DNA of 64,000 nucleotides from Paenibacillus xylanexedens (GCF_001908275.1 NZ_CP018620.1:3286001-3350000); one strand, 5' to 3'. Positions 27,224 through 37,447 are shown, counted from the first letter of the stretch. Notes: generated by a model from the letters alone, not told the origin. A program made the numbers and translations.

Positions 27224-28215
27224 AAATCGTCATTGATGCCATGGGAGGCGACAATGCACCTGCATCAACGGTAGAAGGTGCGATTGCCGCAGCCACGGAA
27301 TGGGCGGATACACAGATCGTCCTGATCGGCGATGAAGCCAAGCTGGAACCTCTTTTGAGTCAGTCAGGTGTTAGACCTGCCAATCTTACGGTCCGGCATG
27401 CTTCCGAAGTTATTGGTTCGGATGATGAACCCGTCAAAGCAGTGCGTCGTAAAAAGGATGCCTCCATGGTGGTCGCAGGCCGCATGCTGAAAGAGGGCGA
27501 AGCGGACGCGATGATCTCGGCGGGCAATACTGGAGCGCTCATGACAGCGGGGTTGCTTGTTGTAGGTCGCATGGCAGGCATTGAACGTCCGGCACTTGCG
27601 CCTATGATTCCAACGATTGATGATGTAGGTGTGCTTGCGCTGGATCTAGGAGCGAATATGGATGCCAAACCGGAGCACCTTGCACAATATGGCCTGATGG
27701 GCAGTTTGTATCGGCAAAAAGTACAGGGCATTGAGTCCCCACGAGTGGGCTTGCTCAATGTAGGAACAGAGCCAGGCAAAGGAAATGAGTTGACCAAACA
27801 TGCATACCCTTTACTGGAACAACTCCCAATTCGTTTTGTCGGTAATGTTGAGGCACGTGATGTGCTGACTGGTGCTTGTGATGTGCTTGTATGTGACGGT
27901 TTTGCAGGGAATATCCTGCTGAAATCGCTAGAGGGCACAGCAGGTGCCATTTTCGCCTTGCTTAAGGAACAATTTTCATCTTCTCTCAAAAGTAAACTGG
28001 CTGCAGCTGTACTAATGCCTGAGCTGCGTGGGTTGAAACGAAAGCTGGATTATACGGAGCATGGCGGAGCGCCACTCCTCGGTTTGAGCAGACTAGTTGT
28101 GAAAAGTCATGGATCTGCTGATGGCAATGCCATCAAAAATGCTGTGCGCCAAGCTCGGATTGCAGTGCAGAATCAGCTGGTAGAGAGCATATCTAAGGAA
28201 ATTAGCGGGAAGTGA
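27220..28215 (+). CDS. plsX: Phosphate acyltransferase PlsX
   Basis: A 331-residue enzyme that makes acyl-phosphate from acyl-ACP, the entry to phosphatidic acid synthesis with PlsY. Family blocks include 'IVIDAMGGDNAPAS' at the N-terminus, 'SAGNTGALMTAG', 'LDLGANMDAKPEHLAQ', 'LNVGTEPGKGN' and 'CDGFAGNILLKS'. ATG 27220 overlaps the fapR stop (ATGA) behind GAGAAGGAGG, so the two are translationally coupled. It belongs to the FapR-controlled operon. Confidence 0.97.
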   Translation: MKIVIDAMGGDNAPASTVEGAIAAATEWADTQIVLIGDEAKLEPLLSQSGVRPANLTVRHASEVIGSDDEPVKAVRRKKDASMVVAGRMLKEGEADAMISAGNTGALMTAGLLVVGRMAGIERPALAPMIPTIDDVGVLALDLGANMDAKPEHLAQYGLMGSLYRQKVQGIESPRVGLLNVGTEPGKGNELTKHAYPLLEQLPIRFVGNVEARDVLTGACDVLVCDGFAGNILLKSLEGTAGAIFALLKEQFSSSLKSKLAAAVLMPELRGLKRKLDYTEHGGAPLLGLSRLVVKSHGSADGNAIKNAVRQARIAVQNQLVESISKEISGK

Positions 28216-28223
28216 GTGACGAT

Positions 28224-29213
28224 ATGAATAATTTGCGCCCAGTAGGGATTATTGGTACAGGGAAATATGTGCCTGAGAAAATTTTGACAAATAGCGATCT
28301 GGAGAAAATGGTCGATACCAATGACGAGTGGATCGTCAGTCGTACAGGAATCAAAGAGCGTCACATCGCTGCACCCGATCAGGCAACTTCTGATCTGGCA
28401 TATGAGGCGGCTATTAAAGCCCTTGAATCTGCAGGCATGACAGGCAGTGATCTTGATCTGATTATTGTTGCAACCATTACTCCGGATTCTTCGTTCCCAT
28501 CGACAGCCTGCATCTTGCAGGACAAATTGGGTGCAAAAGGTGCCGCGGCATTTGATCTGTCGGCTGCTTGTTCCGGATTTGTATACGGTTTGGCTAGTGC
28601 TACGAGCTTCATCCAAAGCGGTATGTACAACAATGCACTTGTCATTGGTGCGGACTGCTTGTCTCGTATTACGGATTATACAGACCGTAACACATGTGTC
28701 CTCTTTGGTGATGGAGCAGGCGCGGTAGTTGTTGGTGAAGTTCCGGAAGGTCGCGGATTCAAAGCGTTCGATCTCGGTGCCGAAGGTGCTGGCGGTAGTC
28801 TTCTTCAGATGGAAGGCGGCGGTTCCCGACTGCCTGCTACTGCAGAGACTGTTGAAAATAAAAAGCATTACATCAACATGAACGGTCGTGAAGTGTTTAA
28901 GTTTGCGGTACGTGTCATGGGGACGGCTACCATTGAGGTATTACGCAAGGCTGGTATGGAGCGTACGGATGTGGATCTGTTTGTTCCTCACCAAGCGAAT
29001 ATTCGGATTATCCAATCTGCGATGCAACGCCTTGAACTTCCTGAAGAAAAGGTTGTAGTTAACGTGGATAAGTATGCAAACACATCTGCTGCTTCCATCC
29101 CGCTGGCTCTGGTAGAAGCAGCAGAGGAAGGTCGCATGAAAGCCGGAGATACCGTTCTGATGGTTGGATTCGGTGGCGGTTTGACATGGGGTGCATCGGT
29201 ACTCGTTTGGTAA
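28224..29213 (+). CDS. fabH: Beta-ketoacyl-ACP synthase III
   Basis: A 329-residue condensing enzyme that starts fatty-acid synthesis from acyl-CoA and malonyl-ACP; in Paenibacillus it favours branched primers. The Cys-His-Asn triad is seen in 'SAACSGFVY', 'PHQANIRI' and 'YANTSAAS'. 'DEWIVSRTGIKERHIA' and 'FGGGLTWGA' are typical. ATG 28224 is used; GTG 28212, which overlaps the plsX stop by 4 bp, would add 'MSDD' and cannot be excluded. It is followed after 25 bp by fabD. Confidence 0.96.
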   Translation: MNNLRPVGIIGTGKYVPEKILTNSDLEKMVDTNDEWIVSRTGIKERHIAAPDQATSDLAYEAAIKALESAGMTGSDLDLIIVATITPDSSFPSTACILQDKLGAKGAAAFDLSAACSGFVYGLASATSFIQSGMYNNALVIGADCLSRITDYTDRNTCVLFGDGAGAVVVGEVPEGRGFKAFDLGAEGAGGSLLQMEGGGSRLPATAETVENKKHYINMNGREVFKFAVRVMGTATIEVLRKAGMERTDVDLFVPHQANIRIIQSAMQRLELPEEKVVVNVDKYANTSAASIPLALVEAAEEGRMKAGDTVLMVGFGGGLTWGASVLVW

Positions 29214-29238
29214 ATTAGACATCTGGGAGATGAATGAG

Positions 29239-30180
29239 ATGGGTAAAATAGCATTTGTATTTCCCGGACAGGGATCACAGGCTGTAGGCATGGCCAAGGA
29301 CGCGTATGAGTCCGTGCCTGCGGCAACCGAAATTTTTCGCACAGCAGATGAAACATTGGGTTTCTCGCTGAGCAACCTTGTATTTGAAGGACCGGAGACC
29401 GAGTTGAAACAGACATCAAATACACAACCGGCTCTGTTGACAGCAAGTATTGCCTTGCTGGAAGCTTTCAAAGAAAAAGGAATTCAGCCTGACTATACGG
29501 CTGGACACAGTCTGGGAGAATATAGTGCACTGGTGGCAGCGGGCGTTCTTTCGTTTGCTGACGCAGTGAGCACTGTGCGGGCACGTGGTCAGTATATGGA
29601 ACAGGCAGTACCGGGTGGACAAGGAGCGATGGCTGCTGTATTGGGTGCGGATCGGGAAGCGCTGGGGGTGCTTTGCCGTGACGTATCTGAAAGTGGTCAT
29701 GCGGTTGAACTTGCCAACATTAATTGTCCGGGACAAATCGTCATTTCTGGTGTGAAGGAAGGCGTAGCTGCAGTCGCGGAGCGTGTTAAAGAAGCAGGCG
29801 GTAAACGCGCCATTGCATTGGAAGTAAGTGGTCCGTTCCACTCTTCATTGATGAAGGGTGCAGCTGATAAGCTGGCAGAGAAACTGAAAACCGTTACGTT
29901 CTCACCGGCAGCGGTCCCTGTAGTCGCTAATGTGACTGCAAGACCTGCAGAGGATGGACAGGTTCAGGATTTGTTGACAGCTCAGGTCTATTCTCCTGTA
30001 TTATGGGAAGACAGTGTGACATGGCTTATTGAGCAAGGCGTGGATACGTTCATCGAGATTGGATCTGGCAGTGTTTTGACCGGTTTGATTAAAAAAACAG
30101 ATAAAACCGTAAAACTGTACAATGTGAACAGTCTTGAAACGCTCGAAGCAACGGCAAGTGAATTAGAAAGAATTATATGA
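29239..30180 (+). CDS. fabD: Malonyl-CoA:ACP transacylase
   Basis: A 313-residue enzyme that loads malonyl groups onto acyl carrier protein. The N-terminal 'FVFPGQGSQAVGM' motif, nucleophile Ser in 'GHSLGEYSAL', and His in 'SGPFHSSLM' are present. GGGAG (29225-29229) fits ATG 29239. It follows fabH and precedes fabG, but the 211-bp gap to fabG contains a structured repeat, unlike the tight spacing elsewhere in this operon. Confidence 0.96.
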   Translation: MGKIAFVFPGQGSQAVGMAKDAYESVPAATEIFRTADETLGFSLSNLVFEGPETELKQTSNTQPALLTASIALLEAFKEKGIQPDYTAGHSLGEYSALVAAGVLSFADAVSTVRARGQYMEQAVPGGQGAMAAVLGADREALGVLCRDVSESGHAVELANINCPGQIVISGVKEGVAAVAERVKEAGGKRAIALEVSGPFHSSLMKGAADKLAEKLKTVTFSPAAVPVVANVTARPAEDGQVQDLLTAQVYSPVLWEDSVTWLIEQGVDTFIEIGSGSVLTGLIKKTDKTVKLYNVNSLETLEATASELERII

Positions 30181-30213
30181 GTTAAACTAAACTTTTTACA
30201 CGAGAACGGAGAG

Positions 30214-30324
30214 GACAGAAAAAAACTGAAGAAGCGGAGCGTTCGCCTTTATTACCGGATTTTCCCTTTATAAAAGGGAATCAAAAAAATCTGGGGATAA
30301 CAGCGATCGGAAGTTTATTCTGTC
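30214..30324 (+). repeat. Structured intergenic element, copy A (upstream of fabG)
   Basis: Outer helix GACAGAA (30214-30220) with TTCTGTC (30318-30324), continued by AAAC (30223-30226) with GTTT (30313-30316). Core strands TGAAGAAGCG (30227-30236) and GGATAACAGCGATC (30295-30308). Inner helix TTAT...CCGGAT (30249-30260) with ATCTGG..ATAA (30289-30300), capped by the perfect hairpin TTCCCTTT/AAAGGGAA (30262-30280). It ends 67 nt before the fabG start. The same core recurs before rimM. Confidence 0.7.
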
Positions 30325-30391
30325 ATCGGAGTGGCAAGTGTAAACATTCTTTGGTTGAACTGATATAGATTTGGGGAAAGGAGGAATGATT

Positions 30392-31141
30392 ATGTCTAAA
30401 CCATTAGAAGGTAAAAATGCACTTGTTACCGGGGCATCCCGGGGCATTGGGCGCAGTATTGCACTGGCACTTGCAGAAGCTGGAGCGAACGTAGCCGTGA
30501 ATTATGCGGGTAGCCAAGCGGCAGCTGAGGAAGTGGCGGAAGCGATTCGTGCCAAAGGAGTCAAGGCGATTACACTTCAAGCCAATGTTGGCCTGATGGA
30601 TGAAGCTGAACAAATGGTCAAAGCTACACTCGAAGCATGGGGCAACGTTGATATTCTGGTGAACAATGCTGGAATTACCCGTGATAATCTGATCATGCGT
30701 ATGAAAGAGGAAGAATTCGATCAGGTTATTGAAACCAATCTCAAAGGTGTGTTTAACTGCCTTAAGGCGGTTACACGTCCAATGATGAAACAACGGTCGG
30801 GAAGAATTATCAATATCTCCTCGGTTGTAGGTGTGCTCGGTAATGCTGGACAAGCGAACTATGTTGCTGCCAAGGCAGGTGTCATTGGCCTGACAAAGGC
30901 ATCTGCTCGTGAACTGGCTTCTCGTGGAATCACAGTTAACTGTGTTGCACCAGGATTCATTGAGACAGATATGACAAAAGAGTTGTCCCAGGAGCTGGTG
31001 GACGGTATGCTAAGTGGTATTCCGTTGTCCCGTTTGGGTCAGCCGGATGAAATTGCCGGTGTAGTCACTTTCCTGGCTTCACAGGCTTCATCTTATATGA
31101 CAGGGCAGACGCTGCATGTCGATGGTGGCATGTACATGTAA
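30392..31141 (+). CDS. fabG: 3-oxoacyl-ACP reductase
   Basis: A 249-residue NADPH-dependent short-chain dehydrogenase that reduces beta-ketoacyl-ACP in fatty-acid elongation. The cofactor site '[14 protein letters not shown]', '[10 protein letters not shown]', catalytic Ser in 'INISSVVG', the YxxxK pair in 'NYVAAKAG' and C-terminal '[11 protein letters not shown]' are all present. AAAGGAGG (30378-30384) is 7 nt before ATG 30392. It shares the fab operon with fabD upstream and acpP downstream. Confidence 0.96.
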   Translation: MSKPLEGKNALVTGASRGIGRSIALALAEAGANVAVNYAGSQAAAEEVAEAIRAKGVKAITLQANVGLMDEAEQMVKATLEAWGNVDILVNNAGITRDNLIMRMKEEEFDQVIETNLKGVFNCLKAVTRPMMKQRSGRIINISSVVGVLGNAGQANYVAAKAGVIGLTKASARELASRGITVNCVAPGFIETDMTKELSQELVDGMLSGIPLSRLGQPDEIAGVVTFLASQASSYMTGQTLHVDGGMYM

Positions 31142-31146
31142 TTCTT

Positions 31147-31221
31147 CCCGGACTTGAACAATAGTCGGGGAACAGGCGCTGGACGATCCGAAATGCCGGA
31201 AAAAGGCCGGGTTCCCCGGCC
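31147..31221 (+). promoter_or_regulatory. Two hairpins between fabG and acpP
   Basis: CCCGGACT (31147-31154) pairs with AGTCGGGG (31163-31170) with one mismatch; GGCCGGG (31205-31211) pairs perfectly with CCCGGCC (31215-31221). Neither has a T-run, so they are likelier RNA-stability or processing signals than terminators. A TATAAT at 31266-31271 just before the acpP ribosome site could add a promoter, without a clear -35. Confidence 0.5.
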
Positions 31222-31293
31222 GGGAGCCGCATATGTCTTCTATGGCATTTTGCCTGCGATTCTCGTATAATACCAAAGAAGGAGGTGAACCGG

Positions 31294-31527
31294 ATGTCCG
31301 ATGTATTGGAGCGTGTAAAACGCATCGTCGTCGACCGCTTGGGCGCAGACGAAGCTGAAGTTACACTTGAAGCATCTTTCAAAGAAGATTTGGGTGCTGA
31401 TTCTTTGGATGTAGTGGAATTGGTCATGGAATTGGAAGATGAATTTGATTTGGAAATCTCTGATGAAGATGCAGAAAAAATCACGACCGTAGGTGAAGTT
31501 GTAAACTACATACAATCTCATACCTAA
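31294..31527 (+). CDS. acpP: Acyl carrier protein
   Basis: A 77-residue acidic carrier of growing acyl chains. The phosphopantetheine attaches to Ser37 in '[15 protein letters not shown]'. AAGGAGGTG (31279-31287) favours ATG 31294 over the in-frame GTG at 31285, which lies in the ribosome site. ACP is needed in large excess over the enzymes; hairpins on both sides of the gene fit separate mRNA stability or partial termination. Confidence 0.97.
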   Translation: MSDVLERVKRIVVDRLGADEAEVTLEASFKEDLGADSLDVVELVMELEDEFDLEISDEDAEKITTVGEVVNYIQSHT

Positions 31528-31536
31528 AGTCATTTT

Positions 31537-31572
31537 AGTCCCGCACATGTTTTCGAACAGGCGGGACTTCTC
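31537..31572 (+). terminator. Weak terminator or attenuator between acpP and fabF
   Basis: AGTCCCGC (31537-31544) pairs perfectly with GCGGGACT (31561-31568), followed only by TCTC rather than a T-run, so read-through to fabF is likely. Confidence 0.55.
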
Positions 31573-31702
31573 ATCATTCATTGGTTTTTCTCATTCCGCA
31601 AGCAGCTCTACTTAAACAGGCTATCTTGGTTGAGTAGATGTCTGTTTGCGGATATTCTCACAAAATACTTGCGTAATGCAGTCGATATAGAGGTGACTCG
31701 GT

Positions 31703-32941
31703 TTGAAACAAAGAGTAGTAATTACCGGAATGGGCGTAATGACATCGCTCGGAAAAGATTTGGAAACGTTCTGGGGCAGTTTAATGGCAGGAAAGTCCGG
31801 AATTTCTCAGATTGAGGCGTTTGATGTTAGTGAATACACGACACAGATTGCAGCCGAGATCAAGGATTTCAACCCGGAAGAATATATGGATCGCAAGGAT
31901 GCTCGCAAAATGGACCGTTTTGTACAGTTCGCTGTGGCAGCCGGCTTCAAAGCCGTTGAAGACAGTGGTCTGAAAATTAACGAGAATATTGATGCAGAGC
32001 GTTTCGGTGTATCTATCGGATCAGGTATTGGTGGATTGGGTACGTGGGAGGACCAACATAATGCATTGTTGCAAAAAGGTCCAAAACGGGTAAGCCCATT
32101 CTTTATTCCCATGATGATCTCCAACATGGCTTCAGGCCAAATGTCCATTTCTCTTGGTGCCAAAGGTCCTAACATTAACGTTGTTACCGCTTGTGCAACA
32201 GGTACACACTCCATCGGAGATTCCTTCAAGCTGATTGCCAATGGTGATGCAGATGCCATGATCTGTGGTGGTGCAGAAGCAACAATCAGACCAACGGGTC
32301 TTGCAGGGTTCTGTGCGATGCGCGCAATGTCTACACGTAATGATGATCCTGCGAAGTCAAGCCGTCCTTTTGATACAGAACGTGATGGTTTTGTTATGGG
32401 CGAAGGCGCTGGTGTTATGATTCTGGAATCCCTAGAGCATGCTCAAAAACGTGGTGCACGCATTTATGGTGAAGTGATCGGTTACGGTCTGACAGGTGAT
32501 GCACACCACATGACAGAACCAGATCCGGACGGAGCAGCACGTTGCATGAAGATGGCACTTCGTAATGCGGGCATTGAGCCTGAAGAAGTGGACTACATTA
32601 ATGCACACGGAACTTCGACGCCTGTAGGCGACAGATCCGAAACGCTTGCGATCAAAAAGGCGTTTGGTGATCATGCGTACAAGCTCGCTGTGAGTTCCAC
32701 TAAATCCATGACGGGCCACATGCTTGGCGCTGCTGGTGGTGTAGAAGCGGTTATCTGCGGATTGTCACTGACACATCAGACACTGGCTCCAACGATTAAC
32801 CTGGAAAATCAGGACCCGGAATGTGATCTGGATTATGTACCAAATGTTCCACGTCAAACCAAAGTTAATATTGCCATGTCCAATTCATTTGGATTCGGCG
32901 GTCACAATGCCACCATTATTCTCAAAAAATTTGAAGCATAA
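31703..32941 (+). CDS. fabF: Beta-ketoacyl-ACP synthase II
   Basis: A 412-residue elongating condensing enzyme. The Cys-His-His triad is in '[13 protein letters not shown]', '[12 protein letters not shown]' and '[14 protein letters not shown]'; the C-terminal '[10 protein letters not shown]' is typical. It starts with TTG 31703, supported by AGGTG at 31691-31695 and the family-typical '[11 protein letters not shown]'. The rnc start follows only 13 bp after its stop. Confidence 0.96.
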   Translation: MKQRVVITGMGVMTSLGKDLETFWGSLMAGKSGISQIEAFDVSEYTTQIAAEIKDFNPEEYMDRKDARKMDRFVQFAVAAGFKAVEDSGLKINENIDAERFGVSIGSGIGGLGTWEDQHNALLQKGPKRVSPFFIPMMISNMASGQMSISLGAKGPNINVVTACATGTHSIGDSFKLIANGDADAMICGGAEATIRPTGLAGFCAMRAMSTRNDDPAKSSRPFDTERDGFVMGEGAGVMILESLEHAQKRGARIYGEVIGYGLTGDAHHMTEPDPDGAARCMKMALRNAGIEPEEVDYINAHGTSTPVGDRSETLAIKKAFGDHAYKLAVSSTKSMTGHMLGAAGGVEAVICGLSLTHQTLAPTINLENQDPECDLDYVPNVPRQTKVNIAMSNSFGFGGHNATIILKKFEA

Positions 32942-32954
32942 GGGGCTAGTTCGT

Positions 32955-33659
32955 TTGAGTGAAGATCTGAAGCAGTTACAACATAAACTTCAAATCAAAT
33001 TTGACAACAGGCAGCTTTTAAAACAAGCGTTTACCCATGCTTCTTATGTAAACGAACACCGGTTCAGTCAGCATCAGGACAACGAGCGCCTGGAGTTTCT
33101 GGGCGATGCCGTGCTGGAACTGACTGTATCGGAGTACTTGTATCATTTGTATCCTAACCGTCCGGAAGGTGAATTAACTAAGCTGCGGGCATCCATTGTC
33201 TGTGAGCCTTCCCTCGTCAAATTTGCTGAAGCGTTGGGTTTTGGGCAGTATGTACTTCTTGGTAAAGGTGAGGAACTAACTGGAGGACGGACACGGCCGG
33301 CTCTGCTGGCAGATGTGTTTGAATCTTTCATTGGTGCATTGTATTTGGATCAGGGGCTTGCGCCTGTTCGGACATTTCTTGATCAGCATGTCTTCCCATT
33401 AATCGTATTGGGCAGCAAGCTGCAAATGAGTGATTACAAAACGGAACTGCAGGAACTTACTCAGCATCACAATATGGGAGCTTTGGAATACCGTATCGTT
33501 GAGGAACGGGGACCTGCCCATGAACGTGAGTTTGTCTCGGAGGTCCATATGGGTCAAGAAAGGCTTGGCAGAGGTACAGGACGTTCCAAAAAGGAAGCGG
33601 AACAACAGGCTGCATCTGCAGCACTTGATCGACTGAAGCTTCCGGAAGCCGGAGCTTAA
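32955..33659 (+). CDS. rnc: Ribonuclease III
   Basis: A 234-residue double-strand-specific RNase that processes rRNA and many mRNAs. The catalytic signature '[14 protein letters not shown]' has the Mg-binding acidic residues, with '[16 protein letters not shown]' the second acidic cluster, and a C-terminal double-stranded RNA-binding domain (about 160-230, '[16 protein letters not shown]'). The start is TTG 32955, 9 nt after AAGGGG (32940-32945) that spans the fabF stop. Followed by a strong terminator; smc comes next as in Bacillus. Confidence 0.95.
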   Translation: MSEDLKQLQHKLQIKFDNRQLLKQAFTHASYVNEHRFSQHQDNERLEFLGDAVLELTVSEYLYHLYPNRPEGELTKLRASIVCEPSLVKFAEALGFGQYVLLGKGEELTGGRTRPALLADVFESFIGALYLDQGLAPVRTFLDQHVFPLIVLGSKLQMSDYKTELQELTQHHNMGALEYRIVEERGPAHEREFVSEVHMGQERLGRGTGRSKKEAEQQAASAALDRLKLPEAGA

Positions 33660-33680
33660 CCGATAGCGCATAGACAAACG

Positions 33681-33752
33681 AAGAGCAAAGAGCAGCCCGC
33701 GGGTCCGCCCCGGCGGAAGTAATCGGCCGGACTGCTTTTTGCTCTTTTTTTT
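33681..33752 (+). terminator. Strong terminator after rnc
   Basis: AAGAGCAAAGAGCAG (33681-33695) pairs with CTGCTTTTTGCTCTT (33732-33746) with one mismatch, enclosing a GC-rich inner region, and ends in T8. Confidence 0.88.
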
Positions 33753-33877
33753 GTAAAGAGGTTCAGGAGAAGGTTACCTGATCGTTAACTAAATAAGTGA
33801 ACTTTATTTTGGTTCAATTTATTTAGGCGCTTGAATGCAATACTTGAAATTTGCAAGAGGAGGTGACGAGAAACCCT

Positions 33878-36800
33878 ATGTTTTTAAAACGGATTGAATT
33901 GGGTGGATTCAAGTCATTCGCCGACAAAACGGAGATGGAGTTCGTTCGTGGCATTACGGCTGTTGTAGGTCCGAACGGAAGTGGCAAGAGTAATATATCG
34001 GACGGAATTCGCTGGGTTCTGGGGGAACAAAGTGCCAAGTCGCTGCGTGGTGGCAAGATGGAAGATATCATCTTTGCAGGCAGTGACGCACGGAAGGCCG
34101 TTAATTTCGGTGAGGTGTCGCTAACGCTTGATAACGAGGATCACGCACTTGCATTGGATTTCGGTGAGGTGACGGTGACTCGTCGTGTACATCGCAGCGG
34201 AGATAGTGAATATTTTATCAACAAGCAATCTTGTCGTTTGAAGGATATCACGGAGTTGTTTATGGATACCGGCATCGGTAAGGAAGCCTACTCGATTATT
34301 GGACAGGGGCGAATCGAAGAGATTCTGAGTACCCGTTCAGAGGATCGCAGAGGTATCTTTGAAGAAGCTTCAGGTATCGTTAAATATAAATCCCGCAAGC
34401 GGGATGCGACGCGCAAACTGGATGAGACAGAGCAGAATTTGCTGCGTATTCATGATCTGGTGACTGAACTGGAAGATCAGATTGGCCCGCTAAAGGAACA
34501 ATCGGAGAAAGCGATCCACTATAAAGAACTTCGTTCTCAGCTCAAATCGCAGGAAATTTCCATGTATGTGTACCAGATCGAACAGATTCATGCTTCCTGG
34601 AGTAAGGCAAATGAGCGCCTGCAATCGCTAAAACAGGAAGAGGTTGGACTCGCAGCGATTGTCTCTACGCATGATGCCAAGCTCGAAAATGATCGGAATG
34701 CGCTGCGTATCCTGGAAACAGAGACAGAGCAACTGCAAGCCGCTTTATTGCAATTCAGTGAAGCGACGGAGAAAAGTGAAGGACTTGGAGAATTGCTCAA
34801 GGAGCGCTCGCACCATCTGCAAACAAATCAGGAGCAGCTCAAAGTAACGCTTGCCTCCAGTGAAGAGAGACATCGCGAACGGGAAACCGAACTGCTTGCA
34901 CTGCGTGAGAAGTTTGGCAAACTTGAGCATGAACTGAATGATGTGAGAAATCAGTTGTCTCAGGAAGAAGCCAAACTCATCGGTGTTACAGGTGGCATTA
35001 GTCAACAGCAAGAGGAAAGCCTCAAAGGCAACTTGCTGGAACTGATGAATCAGATGGCTCAGACACGCAATGAAATTCGTTACGTGGACCAGCAGAAAGA
35101 AACGCTGGAGCGCAGAATGAATCGCGCGGCTGAGGAATCGGGCAAATGGGAAGATCAAAAAGAGACACTGGAAAGTCGTAAAGCGGACATTGAGAAAAAA
35201 GTTGTTCGTTTGGGCAAAGAAATCAGTGATCTACGTGGTGGATACATTACGGAAAGTGAACGACTCCAGTCGCTGCAGAAGCTGCTTGAAGAAAGTCGGG
35301 GCACAGTTCGTAAATGGGAACAGAAGCGTGAAGCTCAAGTTTCCCGCCGCGATACGATGAAAGAGATGCAGGATGATTTTGACGGATTCATGCTGGGTGT
35401 CAAGGAGGTCCTCAAGGCTTCACGCAAAGGTACGCTGAGCGGTGTTCATGGAGCTGTAGCTGAACTCGTCAAAGTTCCAGAAAAGATTGAACTTGCCGTA
35501 GAGACAGCGATGGGTGCATCCTTGCAGCATGTGGTCATGGAAAATGAATCAGTTTCCAGACAGGCAATTGCTTTTCTGAAGCAGCGCCAGTTGGGGCGTG
35601 CAACGTTCCTGCCTTTGGATGTCATTCGTCCTCGTGCCATTGGAGCGGCTGAACGTTCCATGATCGAAGGTATGGAGGGTTTTGTGGGGATCGGTGCTGA
35701 TCTTGTACAATTCGAATCCAAATATGCTTCAATCATTGGCAGCTTGCTCGGTAATGTTATTATTGCCGAAACGTTGGAGGTCGCCAATAAAATTGCGGCT
35801 CGCTGTCAGTATCGTTTCCGGGTTGTGACGCTTGAAGGTGACGTGGTCAATGCGGGTGGTTCCATGACAGGTGGTAGCCAGCACAAGAAAAATGTGAGTC
35901 TGCTCAGCCGGAAACGGCAGCTGGACCAGCTCGACCAGGATATTTTGGATACGGAAAATCAGATCGTGAAACTGCATCGCAGTGTGGATGATGTAAAAGT
36001 TCAACTGGAGCAGTGTCAGGACAAACTGGATGAACTTCGTCAGTCCGGTGATGATACCCGAAATGCAGAACAGCAGGCTTCGATGGAAATGAAACAGGTA
36101 GAGCATGAGCTTCGCCATGTGCTTGAACAGGTTGCCGTTGCCGGGCAGGAGAAGAGCGGCTTTACCGAAGAGATCAAAGAGCTGGATACGGCTCGGATCG
36201 TCGCTGTGAAGAAGCTGGAGCAACTTGAAGAGGAAGAAAAAGCGACTCATCGTGCCATTCATGCAGCCGAGTTTGCTCGGAAAGCCAATGAATCCGCGAA
36301 GGAAGAATTGCAGAGCCAACTCACCGAATTGAAAGTGCGCGAAGGCAAGCTTGATCAGGAGCGATTCTCCAATGGAGAACAATTGCGACGTCTGGAGCGG
36401 GAAGTAGAGTCGCTGGTGAAAGATCTTCGTCAGAATCGCACGTTGCTGGCTTCGATGGAAGCAGATCTCAAGAAAACACAGACCGAGAGTGTTAAACAGA
36501 TTGAAGATCTGAACCAGTATAAGCTGAAAAAAGCGGAAGCTTCTCAGGAGCTGGACTTCAAACGTGCTGCCCGAAGTGAGTTGTCGAAAAAGCTTGAGCT
36601 TGCCGAGAGCGAAACGAAGGAACAGCGCACGCAGTTAAAAGCTGTGGAAGAACAGATGCGACAGACGGAAATTTCCGTGAACCGGCTAGATGTTGAGCTG
36701 GAAAATATACTGCGAAAACTGACGGATGAATACGAACTGGGCTATGAACTGGCCAAAGAGCGTTATCCTGTGCCGGAAGACGTGGAGCATACACAGGCAG

Positions 36801-37447
36801 AGGTACAGAAGCTGAAGCGCAGTATATCCGCCCTAGGTGATGTGAACCTGGGAGCGATTGAGGAGTTCCAGCGAGTCAATGAGCGATACGAGTTCCTGAG
36901 TGAACAGAAGAATGACCTGGTTGAAGCTAAAACAACGTTGTATCAGGTTATTCGGGAAATGGAAGACGAGATGGCGAAGCGATTCAAGATCACGTTTGAT
37001 GCCATCCGCCGTGAGTTCGGTACCGTGTTTAGCAAGCTGTTTGGCGGGGGACGTGCTGACCTTGTTCTGATGGACCCGGAGCGCTTGCTTGAAACGGGAA
37101 TAGATATCGTGGCACAGCCACCAGGCAAGAAACTGCAAAACCTGCAACTGTTATCCGGTGGGGAGCGGGCTTTGACAGCGATGGCTTTATTATTTGCTAT
37201 TCTGCATGTCAAACCTGTACCATTCTGCGTGTTGGATGAAGTTGAGGCAGCACTGGACGAAGCTAACGTGGTACGTTTTGCCCAGTACTTGCGTGAATTC
37301 TCCGAACAGACACAGTTTATCGTTGTTACCCATCGTAAAGGTACGATGGAAGAGGCAGATGTGCTGTACGGTGTTACAATGGAAGAGGGCGGCGTATCCA
37401 AGCTTGTTTCGGTTAAACTGGAAGATGAGGAAGCAGTAATTGCCTGA
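33878..37447 (+). CDS. smc: Chromosome segregation protein SMC
   Basis: A 1189-residue condensin ATPase. The N-terminal head has the Walker A 'VGPNGSGKSNISD'; long coiled coils (about 170-500 and 670-1020, Glu/Gln/Lys/Leu-rich) flank the hinge (about 510-660, 'VELVKVPEKIELAVE'-like start and 'TGGSQHKKN'); the C-terminal head has 'LLSGGERALTAMAL' (signature) and 'CVLDEVEAALDEAN' (Walker B). It works with ScpA and ScpB to compact and separate chromosomes. ATG 33878 gives the canonical 'MFLKRIELGGFKSFADKTE' start; the ribosome site GAGGAGG is 14 nt upstream, slightly far. Confidence 0.96.
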   Translation: MFLKRIELGGFKSFADKTEMEFVRGITAVVGPNGSGKSNISDGIRWVLGEQSAKSLRGGKMEDIIFAGSDARKAVNFGEVSLTLDNEDHALALDFGEVTVTRRVHRSGDSEYFINKQSCRLKDITELFMDTGIGKEAYSIIGQGRIEEILSTRSEDRRGIFEEASGIVKYKSRKRDATRKLDETEQNLLRIHDLVTELEDQIGPLKEQSEKAIHYKELRSQLKSQEISMYVYQIEQIHASWSKANERLQSLKQEEVGLAAIVSTHDAKLENDRNALRILETETEQLQAALLQFSEATEKSEGLGELLKERSHHLQTNQEQLKVTLASSEERHRERETELLALREKFGKLEHELNDVRNQLSQEEAKLIGVTGGISQQQEESLKGNLLELMNQMAQTRNEIRYVDQQKETLERRMNRAAEESGKWEDQKETLESRKADIEKKVVRLGKEISDLRGGYITESERLQSLQKLLEESRGTVRKWEQKREAQVSRRDTMKEMQDDFDGFMLGVKEVLKASRKGTLSGVHGAVAELVKVPEKIELAVETAMGASLQHVVMENESVSRQAIAFLKQRQLGRATFLPLDVIRPRAIGAAERSMIEGMEGFVGIGADLVQFESKYASIIGSLLGNVIIAETLEVANKIAARCQYRFRVVTLEGDVVNAGGSMTGGSQHKKNVSLLSRKRQLDQLDQDILDTENQIVKLHRSVDDVKVQLEQCQDKLDELRQSGDDTRNAEQQASMEMKQVEHELRHVLEQVAVAGQEKSGFTEEIKELDTARIVAVKKLEQLEEEEKATHRAIHAAEFARKANESAKEELQSQLTELKVREGKLDQERFSNGEQLRRLEREVESLVKDLRQNRTLLASMEADLKKTQTESVKQIEDLNQYKLKKAEASQELDFKRAARSELSKKLELAESETKEQRTQLKAVEEQMRQTEISVNRLDVELENILRKLTDEYELGYELAKERYPVPEDVEHTQAEVQKLKRSISALGDVNLGAIEEFQRVNERYEFLSEQKNDLVEAKTTLYQVIREMEDEMAKRFKITFDAIRREFGTVFSKLFGGGRADLVLMDPERLLETGIDIVAQPPGKKLQNLQLLSGGERALTAMALLFAILHVKPVPFCVLDEVEAALDEANVVRFAQYLREFSEQTQFIVVTHRKGTMEEADVLYGVTMEEGGVSKLVSVKLEDEEAVIA

